From the NCBI GenBank assembly GCA_964617665.1, contig CAZUAH010000228.1:1-21319 (forward strand): a stretch of DNA of 21,319 bases. Direction: 5' to 3'. Below are positions 8,123-16,617 of this stretch, piece after piece (the stretch's first letter is position 1; each line of letters starts with the position of its first letter). Position numbers and translations under genes: made by a program. Source of the DNA: JADHUC01 sp964617665. Lineage in GTDB: Bacteria > Planctomycetota > Planctomycetia > Pirellulales > Pirellulaceae. Under the pieces are notes generated by a model. The model was not told where the DNA came from and ran no database searches. It saw only the letters and a program-made list of their open reading frames with translations.

Positions 8123-8863
8123 TCAAAGGTGGAATTCGGGAGGGCGAAGCTCCTGCTGAGCCGTGACTTCCCGTGGTTCCGGCTCGGCGGGAGCCTCGCC
8201 CTCCCGCTTTTGAGACCGCTTCTCACCATTTCGCGAGCAGGGAACCTCGGCCCCGGTCGCTCGCTCTTGCCATTTGCGGCGGATTCGATTCAGCTTTCGC
8301 TCGACCGTGCGCGGGACGCAGCCGAGCAACTCGGCGATCTCGTTGTTGGTGTAGCCAGCCAGACGCAATCGCGCGATACGCTGCAGTGTTTCATCAGACA
8401 GGTCGCCCAGGAGTTGCTCCGCCTCTTCGAGTAGCATGTTCAGTTGCGCCGGACATGGTTCGGGCCCGTGGATCTCTTGGATTCCGATGGGCGTCGAGCG
8501 GGTATCGTGGTCTGACCGGAAGATGGAATCCCCTCGGACCTTCCCGGCCCCCCTTTTCTCCCGCATTTCCCATCGTTGGTGGGCGGACGCCTTGCGGGCA
8601 GTGATTGTCAGCAGGAGTTGCCACAACTCGCCACCGCTCTGCCAACGATAGAAACGGCCCTTCTGTGCTCCTGCCATGAAGGTGCGAAGCGCCGACAGAG
8701 CAACGTCCTCCTCGTCGAACGCCCGACACGGAGCACCATTCAGCTTTTGACGAGCGACCTTGACCAGCCGGTCGTAGTAGTGCTCCCAAACGGCGGCAGC
8801 CGCTTGCGAATCGCCGTTGCACAGATCGTCGTAAAGGTCGACCACGTCATGGTTTGTCGCCAT
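8123..8863 (-). CDS. ECF-type RNA polymerase sigma factor (PF07638-like)
   Basis: The start at 8863 (MATNHDVVDLYDDL) follows GAGGAG at 7 nt; the frame is open upstream but those 60 codons cross a palindrome cluster and do not look coding. Residues 1-90 fit sigma region 2, with VWEHYYDRLVKVARQKL and the polymerase-binding DEEDVALSAL helix (50-59). Residues 145-200 fit region 4, with LSDETLQRIARLRLAGYTNNEIAELLG followed by the recognition helix VPRTVERKLNRIRRKWQ. The family (Sigma70_ECF, PF07638) is common in planctomycetes. No anti-sigma gene is adjacent. The domain ends near residue 200. Residues 220-243 are encoded entirely by a GC-rich palindrome and read REGEAPAEP at their start, so the C-terminal tail appears to be repeat-derived. 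It is first in the run of surface-protein genes, so control of those genes is a reasonable inference. Confidence 0.88.
   Translation of the reverse strand: MATNHDVVDLYDDLCNGDSQAAAAVWEHYYDRLVKVARQKLNGAPCRAFDEEDVALSALRTFMAGAQKGRFYRWQSGGELWQLLLTITARKASAHQRWEMREKRGAGKVRGDSIFRSDHDTRSTPIGIQEIHGPEPCPAQLNMLLEEAEQLLGDLSDETLQRIARLRLAGYTNNEIAELLGCVPRTVERKLNRIRRKWQERATGAEVPCSRNGEKRSQKREGEAPAEPEPREVTAQQELRPPEFHL
8137..8206. repeat. REP-like palindrome encoding the sigma factor tail
   Basis: Two 26-nt arms (8137-8162 and 8181-8206) match as inverted repeats at 23 of 26 positions around an 18-nt loop. All three mismatches are transitions. The arms contain GGGAGGGCGA and GAGCC. The peptide read from it, REGEAPAEP, is one I recall in many unrelated predicted planctomycete proteins, consistent with a dispersed REP-type element; this was not checked by search. 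It begins exactly at codon 220 of the sigma factor and runs nearly to its stop. Confidence 0.8.
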
Positions 8864-9010
8864 CGCCCATCTCCTCGTCTCGCTAGTCGCCGAACGTATC
8901 TGATTTCCCGCCTCAATATGCGGATTGCCATTCGGGGAAATGAGTGGCCAAAAAATGAGGAGATAATTCGCGGCATGGTCGTAGCTGCGTTCAGCCAGAG
9001 GCATTTCCTT

Positions 9011-9212
9011 GTCCCGTGGGGACGCTCGAAAGTAGCCCGGCACTTCAGTGCTGGGACAAGGAATCCCTATGAGCCCCAGTTCTAGTCCCGTAGGGACGTC
9101 CGAATCGTGGCGTGCGAAGATCAGCCGTCCCTACGGGACTGGCCGCGAAGGTCTTGGCCCCTTCGTACCCAGCGATGAATCGCTGGTCGACCATCAGAAG
9201 TCCCTCCGGGAC
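9011..9212. repeat. Cluster of short palindromes, GTCCC-N3-GGGAC type
   Basis: Four copies of GTCCC-N3-GGGAC lie at 9011-9023, 9085-9097, 9127-9139 and 9200-9212, with start-to-start steps of 74, 42 and 73 bp. Between the first pair lies a 9-bp-stem hairpin (9036-9055, one mismatch); between the second pair lies a perfect 8-bp-stem hairpin (9169-9186, CCAGCGAT/ATCGCTGG). The spacers GTG and GTA in the first pair, and TAC and TCC in the second, suggest two similar cassettes facing each other. No transposase is nearby. This resembles a dispersed, non-autonomous REP- or MITE-like repeat; mobility is inferred. Confidence 0.7.
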
Positions 9213-10138
9213 AGAATCCCTGGAAATTCTGCATCGCATGACATGAAAATGTGGGCAAAGACAAGCTCGTGGGACTCCGGCTACAGTCGAGTCGGACAGG
9301 CATCACTCGAAAGATGCTCAATCCTCGGGCGTCGCCTCGTCACCAGCTTTGCCGTCCCAGGTGATCTTGCACTGCGAGCCCGGTTCACCGGGCTTCTGCG
9401 CCGCAGGTGATGCTAGCCAAACGAAATCACCGAAAAGACACGGGTATTGCGCACCACCTGGTAGCTGCAGCAACCATTGGGCTTCCGCGCATACCCCGCT
9501 ATCAAGTCGATCGAAATACGCAGCAAGATGTGGACATCGGTTGCTGGAAGAAAGCTACGCGACGGAAAAAGAGAGCCGACGACTTGCTGGATGCGGCAAA
9601 TCACGGCAGATCGTACTTCCGGCGTTCGTTCACCCACGCCGGCGTCCACTTGGGGATCTTCGATCTTGCTTGATGGGCGAGTCGGGGATTTCGTCGAACG
9701 CATATCTCGCATCGCGCACAGCAAGCCGATTTCGCCTCGAGAGCGATCCATGTCGACATCTTCGCCGGTCATCGCGAGTATCGCGCAGCCCTTTCGTTGT
9801 ACCAAGACGTGCTTGGTCCCGTTTTGATCGTCGATACAGCCAGCGGATGCTACCTCCTCGTCGTCGACGCACGCCGCCGGCGATTGCCTCCGTCTTCGGC
9901 AACCTGTTACTCGGGAACAGGACCGCAACAAACTCGACTGTGGAGCCTTCCGTGGGCCATGGGGTAAATCATGTGACCTCCGAAGCGAAGGTCAAGTTGG
10001 CGTTGTTTCTGTAGGTTTGTTTCGTGGCTGTTTCAATACGCCATGATGGCGACCGCTGGCAAAAAGGTCGCATGCGTGAAATAATTGTTCGGTAGGTTTT
10101 GAGACAGAGAATTCGCAAACTCAAAGGAGACGGACAAT
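9213..10138. other. Long stretch without a convincing gene, possible decayed gene
   Basis: Frames on both strands are Arg/Ser-rich or lack start signals. The most protein-like piece is on the minus strand: a frame open from about 9554 down to a TGA at 9318, with no ATG, ending in KPGEPGSQCKITWDGKAGDE plus a few residues. A different minus frame is open at 9413-9931. Together they could be a frameshifted remnant, but chance cannot be excluded. A perfect hairpin, AGCCCGGT-TC-ACCGGGCT, lies at 9377-9394. The last 60 bp hold the ribosome binding site of the first GH2 gene. I found no promoter good enough to list for either divergent unit. Confidence 0.35.
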
Positions 10139-12382
10139 ATGAGACACCTGAAGATCGTAGTGATATCGTGTCTTGCGTTCCAAGCCGCATTCACAGTGGC
10201 CGCCGAATGGAAACCGGCCGAGAGTACTCTGGTGACTCGGTGGGCCAAGGACGTATCGCCCGAGAATGTCCATGCCGAGTATCCGCGTCCACAAATGGTT
10301 CGCAAGGACTGGCTGAATCTGAACGGACTGTGGGAGTATGCGATTTGCGCAGAGGAAGCTTCGCAGCCGGAGGAATTCGATGGCAAGATTCTAGTGCCGT
10401 TCCCAGTCGAATCCGTTTTGTCGGGCGTGAAGAGGACGGTGACGCCTGACGATCGGCTTTGGTATCGCCGCACGTTCGCCGTGCCCGAATTCGCCAAGGG
10501 CAAACGGTTGCTGTTGCACTTCCAAGCTGTCGATTGGCACGCACGGGTTTCTGTGAACGGCCAGCAAGTCGGCGAACATAAGGGTGGCTACGATCCGTTC
10601 AGTTTCGATATCACCGATGCATTGATCGATGCGGCCGAACAGGAGCTTGTCGTCTCCGCGTGGGACCCGACCAACAAGGGTCCACAACCAAGAGGAAAGC
10701 AAGTACTTGAGCCCAAAGGTATCTGGTATACAGCCGTCACTGGCATTTGGCAGACAGTGTGGCTGGAAGCGGTTCCCGAAACGCATGTGAAGTCATTGGA
10801 AATCGTTCCTGATGTCGATTCAAAACACCTGCGACTGACTGTGACGGCCAACGGCGACGCGAAAGTGTGGGCCAAGGCATTTGATGGCGAGCAACAGATT
10901 GCATCGGCGGAAGGCAAAGTCGGCGAAGCGCTGTCGCTTGCGATCGAAAGCCCCAAGCTGTGGTCGCCGGATTCGCCGTTTCTCTACGATTTACGTGTAG
11001 GCATGGAAGACGGCGACGAAGTGGCAAGTTACTTCGGTATGCGCAAGATCGAGGTGATGAAGGACGAAGCCGGCGTGAATCGGCTGTTCTTGAACAACGA
11101 GGCGCTCTTCCAGATCGGGCCGCTAGATCAAGGATGGTGGCCTGACGGTCTGTACACAGCCGCAACTGACGACGCCTTGGTCTACGACGTCGAGATCACC
11201 AAGAAACTCGGTTTCAACATGGCTCGCAAACACGTGAAAGTCGAGCCAGCGCGCTGGTACTATCACTGTGATCGGTTGGGACTCTTGGTTTGGCAGGATA
11301 TGCCAAGTGGCGGTGGTGCTGGGGAACAGGTTGGCGACGGCTCGAAGTTTCCTCGTTCAGCATTTGAATTGGAGTGGAAACGCGTGATCACCGCCTTTCA
11401 CAACCACCCTTCGATCGTCATGTGGGTGCCGTTCAATGAAGGTTGGGGCCAACACGAGACGCCCGCGATCGTTGAAGCGACCAAACAGTTGGATCCCACA
11501 CGGCCCGTGAACGAGGCCAGCGGCTGGACTGACGAGGGCAGCGGCGATGTAAAGGACATTCACAAGTACCCAGGACCGGGCATGCCGCCGGTTGAGGAAA
11601 GACGCGTCGGCGTGTTGGGCGAATTCGGTGGATTGGGCCTGCCTGTGCGCGGTCATTTGTGGTGGGACAAGCGAAACTGGGGGTACCGAAACCTGACCAG
11701 CCTTGAACAACTGCAAGCCGACTACGACAGTCTGATCCAGCGTCTGCGTCCAATGATCGGCAAGGGCCTGGCGGCAGCCGTCTATACGCAGACTTCGGAC
11801 TGCGAGGGCGAAGTCAATGGTCTGATGACGTACGATCGCGAGGTGGTGAAATTCGATTTAGACCACATGCGTGCCGTGCATGCGCCGCTGTATCTGCCGC
11901 CTCCGACAATAATCACGAGGGTGATTGTGCCCACCAGCGCGAAGGAGCCGCAGAAGTGGCGATACACGACCGACGAGCCTAAGGATGGCTGGCAGAAAAC
12001 GGATTTCGATGATTCATCATGGAAAGAGGCCGTTGGCGGATTCGGCCGAGCAGACACGCCGGGCACGGTAATCCGTACCGAGTGGCACTCGAGCGATATC
12101 TGGCTGCGACGTACATTCGAGTTGGAAAGCGCTGACTGGAACAACGTGCATTTGCGAATCCATCACGACGAGGACGCGGAAGTATATCTGAACGGCAAGC
12201 GGGTCGCGTCGTACGCGGGCTACCTGACCGAGTACACGGATCTGCCATTGGACAGGGATGGCCAGGCGGCCCTGCAAGTCGGCAAGAACACACTGTCGGT
12301 GCACTGCCGTCAAACTCGCGGCGGACAATACATCGATGTCGGGCTCGTCGATGTGATCGAGAAGCCACGGACTGCCCCATAG
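10139..12382 (+). CDS. Exported glycoside hydrolase family 2 enzyme
   Basis: A 747-residue exported glycosidase. AAAGGAGA sits 9 nt before the ATG, and residues 1-22 form a signal peptide ending AAFTVAA. Domain order: N-terminal sugar-binding jelly roll (about 45-210, with WYRRTF and VSVNGQQVGEHKGGYDPF), Ig-like sandwich (215-305), and TIM barrel (about 310-580). The acid/base is E434 in PFNEGWGQ and the likely nucleophile is E495 in LGEFGG; both glutamates expected of clan GH-A are present. After a Pro-rich joint (585-600) there is an extra galactose-binding-like sandwich (605-740, with DFDDSSWKEAVGGFG and AEVYLNGKRV). It lacks the C-terminal LacZ domain, so the substrate may differ from lactose-type galactosides and cannot be set from sequence. 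It is first of a likely two-gene unit with the LacZ-like enzyme 79 bp downstream, which suggests joint breakdown of one polysaccharide. Confidence 0.92.
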   Translation: MRHLKIVVISCLAFQAAFTVAAEWKPAESTLVTRWAKDVSPENVHAEYPRPQMVRKDWLNLNGLWEYAICAEEASQPEEFDGKILVPFPVESVLSGVKRTVTPDDRLWYRRTFAVPEFAKGKRLLLHFQAVDWHARVSVNGQQVGEHKGGYDPFSFDITDALIDAAEQELVVSAWDPTNKGPQPRGKQVLEPKGIWYTAVTGIWQTVWLEAVPETHVKSLEIVPDVDSKHLRLTVTANGDAKVWAKAFDGEQQIASAEGKVGEALSLAIESPKLWSPDSPFLYDLRVGMEDGDEVASYFGMRKIEVMKDEAGVNRLFLNNEALFQIGPLDQGWWPDGLYTAATDDALVYDVEITKKLGFNMARKHVKVEPARWYYHCDRLGLLVWQDMPSGGGAGEQVGDGSKFPRSAFELEWKRVITAFHNHPSIVMWVPFNEGWGQHETPAIVEATKQLDPTRPVNEASGWTDEGSGDVKDIHKYPGPGMPPVEERRVGVLGEFGGLGLPVRGHLWWDKRNWGYRNLTSLEQLQADYDSLIQRLRPMIGKGLAAAVYTQTSDCEGEVNGLMTYDREVVKFDLDHMRAVHAPLYLPPPTIITRVIVPTSAKEPQKWRYTTDEPKDGWQKTDFDDSSWKEAVGGFGRADTPGTVIRTEWHSSDIWLRRTFELESADWNNVHLRIHHDEDAEVYLNGKRVASYAGYLTEYTDLPLDRDGQAALQVGKNTLSVHCRQTRGGQYIDVGLVDVIEKPRTAP

Positions 12383-12461
12383 ACGCGCGGAGAATAGCGC
12401 AGCGTCCTTTCTGCGAGCAAGTTTGCTTCATCCAATCAGGTACATCAGAGAGGTGGAATCA

Positions 12462-15400
12462 ATGGTAGGCGGCAAGATGGCTAACGGTTCAATCTGCCTT
12501 GTGTTTGCGATATTCGTGTGGACGTCGGCGTCATGCGAGTCGCTGTTCGCCGCACATCCGGACTGGGAAAACGAACAGGTTGTCGGTCGAAACAAAGAAC
12601 CGGCGCGTGCGACTTCGCTTCCTTATCCCGATCGCGATAACGCTGCACTGGCCACGCGCGAAGCGACACCGTTCCATTTCTCGCTAAACGGGAAATGGAA
12701 GTTCCATTGGTCGCCCGAGCCCGGTGGCCGACCGGCTGATTTTTTTAAGCCTGGGTACGATGTGGATGCATGGGCGGAGATCCCCGTGCCCAGCAACTGG
12801 CAGATGCATGGTTACGGCACGCCCGTCTATTCGAATATCCCCTACCCCTTCAAGAAAGACCCGCCGCGAGTAATGGGCGAACCGCCCAGGGATTTCACGA
12901 ATTTCAAAGCGCGCAATCCCGTGGGATCGTACCGTAGGACATTTCACGTCCCGCCGGAATGGAAAGGCCGGCAGGTCTTCATGCAATTCGATGGCGTGGA
13001 CTCGGCATTCTATCTCTGGATCAACGGCCGGCAGGTCGGCTACAGCCAAGGTAGCCGGACACCGGCAGTGTTCAACGCTACGAAGTATCTTGGAGACGGA
13101 CCGAATGTGCTCGCCGCCGAGGTGTACCGTAACTGCGATGGCAGCTACCTCGAAGACCAGGACTTCTGGCGGTTGAGCGGCATTTTCCGCGACGTGTATC
13201 TGTGGTCAACCGACGACCTGCATATTCGCGATTTCTTCGTGCACACCGAACTGGATGGCGAATACGAAAACGCGACTTTGAGCGTTGATGTGGAGGTGAA
13301 AAACTACGCAGACACGGCCCAGTCGTTCACGGTCACGACTGAGTTGCTCGATCGTGTTGGGCAAACTATCTTCAACGAGGTCTCGGAATCGGGCGAAGTG
13401 AAGCCGGATGGAACGACCGAATTGAACCTGTCGAAATCGGTTTCGTCCCCGGACAAGTGGTCCGCCGAACAACCAAACCTGTATCGACTGTTCCTCACAT
13501 TGACGGATTCATCCGGCAAGATCATCGAAGTCGCCACGTGCAACGTGGGGTTCCGAGAGGTCGAAATCCGCGATGGTTTTCTCTTGGTCAATGGTCAGAG
13601 GATCTACCTCAAGGGAGTGAACCGCCACGAGCACGACCCAATCACTGGGCACACGGTCAGCGTCGAATCGATGATCCGTGATATTGAGCTGATGAAACAA
13701 TTCAATGTCAACGCGGTACGTACAAGCCATTACCCTAACGATCCGCGATGGTACGACCTCTGCGACCGATATGGCCTATACGTGATCGACGAGGCGAATA
13801 TCGAATCGCACGGCATGGGCTACGGAGGCGAGTCACTGGCCAAAGATCCGGCGTGGAAGAAGGCCCATTTGGATCGAATTGAACGCATGGTGGAACGAGA
13901 CAAGAACCACCCGTCCGTGATCATCTGGTCGATGGGTAACGAAGCCGGTAACGGCGTCAATTTCCATGCCGGATACGACTGGATCAACGACCGAGATCCC
14001 TCGCGGCCCGTGCACTACGAACGCGCCGAAGGCGATCGTAATACGGACATTCGCTGTCCGATGTACGCTCGAATCAAGCAGATCGTCGACTACGCCACGG
14101 GCAATCCCGACCGTCCGATGATCCTGTGCGAATATGCGCATGCCATGGGCAACAGCGTCGGCAACCTCCAGGACTACTGGACGGCCATCGAGACGCACGA
14201 TCACCTGCAGGGTGCATTCGTTTGGGATTGGGTCGATCAGGGACTGACGAAGGAAGTCCCAAAGACTCATGAGGTTACAGACCGCCAAGACGAAGAATTG
14301 ACGGGAGTGGTTCTGGGGAAGCCGGATCCAAAGCAGGGTGTCACTGGCGCGGTCGTCGTCGAGAACAACGCATGCCTTGACCTCAGCGGCCCATTGACAC
14401 TTGAGGCGACGGTACTGGGTAACAAGGTCGATCATATGTGTCCGCTGATCTCCAAAGGCGATCATCAGTACCTGCTGCGGATGGACAGTGGCGGGTTGAA
14501 CTTCACACTTCATCAGCGTGCATGGAAAGGTCTCATGGTTCCATACCAGCAAGCACGTCTGACCGACGGCTGGAACCGAATCACAGCCGTCTACGACGGC
14601 GAACAAATGCTACTGTACGTCAACGGCAAAGAGGTCGGGCGAAAGGCACTGAGCGGCGCGATCGACACCAGCACGTTTGCAGTGAACATCGGTCGCAATT
14701 CCGAGATAGCGGACCGCGTCAGCACGTTGCCAATCCGCGAGGCACGAATCTATAAACGACCTCTGTCAGCGGCGGAGGTGGCCGATCCCAATTCGCGGAC
14801 CGGCGATGGCATTGTGCTGGACATGGATCTGCGACGCTTCAGCGAAGAAGCGAGTTCGCTTGGTCGCGGCAAGACATTCTTTGCATACGGCGGCGATTTT
14901 GGCGACCGCCCCAACGATGGCAATTTTTGTATCAACGGATTGATTCAACCGGACCGACGTCCGAATCCGCACTTGTGGGAAGTGAAAAAGGTCTATCAAC
15001 ACGTCAAGGTGCAGGCCAAGGAGCTAGCGGCTGGCGCTGTGCGTCTAGAGAACAAGTACTACTTCACGAATCTAAACGAATTCGAGGCCACCTGGGTCGT
15101 GCGCCGAGACGGAAAGAAAGTCCAGTCAGGCACGCTGGGGCGGCTTGATGTCGCACCACAGACAGGCAAGGGCGTTGTGGTTCCGATTCGGCAACCGTTT
15201 GAATCTGGCGAGTATCTGCTGACGGTGTCCTTTGCTTTGGCCGAAGACAGGCCGTGGGCACCGAAGGGACATCGAGTGGCTTGGGACCAGTTCGCGATGC
15301 CGCGAATCGACACGCCGGCTACGGCTGCAGTGGACGACGCAGCCCCTCGCCTGGAAACGATGGACAACTCATTCACAGTCGAAGGCGATGGCTTCTCCGC

Positions 15401-16208
15401 TACCTTTGGGCGCGGGAGCGGTGACCTGGAATCGTATCACGTAGATGGTGTTGAGCTATTGACTGAGCCGCTAGTACCCAACTTCTGGAAAGCGTCTAAC
15501 GACAACCAGATGCGAAACGGATACGCGAACCGCTTGGGGCCATGGCGCAACGCTGCGGCGAACCGCAAACTTGTCAGGACAAAGGCAAAGCGAATTGACG
15601 GCGCGGTCCAAGTGACCTCCGAGTATCGGCTGCCCGTGGCTGATGCGAAATACGTGGTGATGTACAGGATTTCGTCGGACGGTGGAGTTGGCGTCGCGGC
15701 TACGTACGAACCGGGCAAGGGACGAGTGCCACTACTGCCCCGGTTCGGCATGAAGATGGCTGTACCGAAAGAACACAAGCAAGTTCGGTGGTACGGCCGC
15801 GGACCGCAAGAGACGTACTGGGACCGGAAGACGGGCGGCGAAATTGCGATCTACGAAAGCACTGTGGACGATTGGGTGTTTCCTTACGCCCGCCCTCAAG
15901 ACACCGGCAACCGGACGGACGTGCGCTGGTTGACGTTGACCAACGAAAAAGGCGTTGGGCTGCGAATCGAGGGTAACGTACCGTTGAGCATGAGTGCCTG
16001 GCCGTACACGACCGCCGACGTGGAAAGCGCGACGCATCCATATGACCTACCTCGGCGCGATTTCAACACCGTGTTCATAGACCTGCGGCTCCACGGCGTC
16101 GGCGGCGACAACAGTTGGGGAGCCCGCACGCATGAGGAATACACGCTTCCGGGAAACAAGCCCTACCAATACGCCTTCACGCTGACGCCGGTACGAGTGA
16201 GAAGGTAG
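12462..16208 (+). CDS. Exported LacZ-like GH2 beta-galactosidase with LamG-like insert
   Basis: The start at 12462 was chosen for the upstream GAGAGGTGG and because residues 1-31 then form a signal peptide ending SLFA-AHPDW; an in-frame ATG 39 nt upstream has no such site. The mature enzyme of about 1217 residues follows LacZ order: jelly roll with DGSYLEDQDFWRLSGIFRDV, Ig domain, barrel with KGVNRHEH and SHYPNDPRWY, acid/base E494 in MGNEAGNG, nucleophile E557 in ILCEYAHAMGN, then AYGGDFGD and NGL, and a C-terminal Bgal_small-type domain ending in WYGRGPQETYWDR and GVGGDNSWG. LacZ residues for galactose binding are therefore kept (the D in DGSYLED, the W in DNSW). Between WVDQGL and AYGGDFGD, where LacZ has only a short loop, about 160 residues (14304-14780) form a LamG/concanavalin-like module (LTLEATV, then WNRITAVYDGEQMLLYVNGKEV, then IGRNSE). 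Predicted activity is beta-galactosidase on an extracellular glycan. Confidence 0.93.
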   Translation: MVGGKMANGSICLVFAIFVWTSASCESLFAAHPDWENEQVVGRNKEPARATSLPYPDRDNAALATREATPFHFSLNGKWKFHWSPEPGGRPADFFKPGYDVDAWAEIPVPSNWQMHGYGTPVYSNIPYPFKKDPPRVMGEPPRDFTNFKARNPVGSYRRTFHVPPEWKGRQVFMQFDGVDSAFYLWINGRQVGYSQGSRTPAVFNATKYLGDGPNVLAAEVYRNCDGSYLEDQDFWRLSGIFRDVYLWSTDDLHIRDFFVHTELDGEYENATLSVDVEVKNYADTAQSFTVTTELLDRVGQTIFNEVSESGEVKPDGTTELNLSKSVSSPDKWSAEQPNLYRLFLTLTDSSGKIIEVATCNVGFREVEIRDGFLLVNGQRIYLKGVNRHEHDPITGHTVSVESMIRDIELMKQFNVNAVRTSHYPNDPRWYDLCDRYGLYVIDEANIESHGMGYGGESLAKDPAWKKAHLDRIERMVERDKNHPSVIIWSMGNEAGNGVNFHAGYDWINDRDPSRPVHYERAEGDRNTDIRCPMYARIKQIVDYATGNPDRPMILCEYAHAMGNSVGNLQDYWTAIETHDHLQGAFVWDWVDQGLTKEVPKTHEVTDRQDEELTGVVLGKPDPKQGVTGAVVVENNACLDLSGPLTLEATVLGNKVDHMCPLISKGDHQYLLRMDSGGLNFTLHQRAWKGLMVPYQQARLTDGWNRITAVYDGEQMLLYVNGKEVGRKALSGAIDTSTFAVNIGRNSEIADRVSTLPIREARIYKRPLSAAEVADPNSRTGDGIVLDMDLRRFSEEASSLGRGKTFFAYGGDFGDRPNDGNFCINGLIQPDRRPNPHLWEVKKVYQHVKVQAKELAAGAVRLENKYYFTNLNEFEATWVVRRDGKKVQSGTLGRLDVAPQTGKGVVVPIRQPFESGEYLLTVSFALAEDRPWAPKGHRVAWDQFAMPRIDTPATAAVDDAAPRLETMDNSFTVEGDGFSATFGRGSGDLESYHVDGVELLTEPLVPNFWKASNDNQMRNGYANRLGPWRNAAANRKLVRTKAKRIDGAVQVTSEYRLPVADAKYVVMYRISSDGGVGVAATYEPGKGRVPLLPRFGMKMAVPKEHKQVRWYGRGPQETYWDRKTGGEIAIYESTVDDWVFPYARPQDTGNRTDVRWLTLTNEKGVGLRIEGNVPLSMSAWPYTTADVESATHPYDLPRRDFNTVFIDLRLHGVGGDNSWGARTHEEYTLPGNKPYQYAFTLTPVRVRR

Positions 16209-16353
16209 GCGCCGGTCAAACGGCCAGCGAGGCGTTGGGCTCTCGCCTCATCCAGGAGGGCCCCAACAGTTGCATTTCATGCCTCGCGAAAGTGAGCTTC
16301 CGAACCGGCAAATCGTACGCGCGAAGAATAAAACAAAAAAACCTGCGAAAAGG
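16209..16353. other. Gap after the LacZ-like gene, with A-rich tract
   Basis: The first half holds only a weak inverted repeat (GAGGCG/CGCCTC, 16229-16249) without a T-run, so termination of the GH2 unit is not shown. The second half has an A-rich stretch at about 16325-16341 (aataaaacaaaaaaa) lying directly upstream of the predicted -35, where an UP element would sit. Confidence 0.4.
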
Positions 16354-16381
16354 TTGCCCCATGTCTTCTCGGCGCTATAAT
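16354..16381 (+). promoter_or_regulatory. Predicted sigma-70-type promoter for the small secreted paralogues
   Basis: A perfect -10 hexamer TATAAT (16376-16381) lies 16 nt after TTGCCC (16354-16359, four of six matches to TTGACA), with an A-rich tract upstream. Transcription would begin near 16388 and give a leader of about 230 nt before the first small protein. Housekeeping-type recognition is inferred from the hexamers alone. Confidence 0.5.
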
Positions 16382-16448
16382 CCATCAAAGTTCGCTTATC
16401 TTGCGTTCAGATCGAGCGGTTTCTCCGAGACCAATCGTTCTGGTCACT

Positions 16449-16469
16449 GATCTTGGTTGCTCCAAGATC
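16449..16469 (+). promoter_or_regulatory. Leader hairpin upstream of the first small secreted protein
   Basis: A perfect 8-bp stem (GATCTTGG and CCAAGATC) with a 5-nt loop, followed by TTT, lies about 60 nt into the predicted leader. It could act as an attenuator or stability hairpin; the T-run is too short for a confident terminator. Confidence 0.4.
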
Positions 16470-16617
16470 TTTGAGTCCACGTGCCTTCCCGAGGACGTTT
16501 TGCGCGCATTCCGAGCGATCTTGCGTTGGGATGGCCGCTCGATTGCCAGAGGTTTGGGTAACCGACGGTTGTCATTTCCTTTCTTTTCATCGTTTCAGGA
16601 CGAATGGAGGTTCACGA

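Noticed and set aside
9045..9239. Minus-strand 64-codon frame over the palindrome cluster
   Set aside because: The peptide is simply the translation of the palindromic repeats and has no ribosome binding site.
9349..10014. 221-codon plus-strand frame in the gap before the GH2 pair
   Set aside because: Very rich in Arg, Ser and Pro with no start signal and no motif; composition fits noncoding GC-rich DNA.
16229..16249. Hairpin after the LacZ-like gene as terminator
   Set aside because: Only 6 bp with a 9-nt loop and no T-run; not enough to call.
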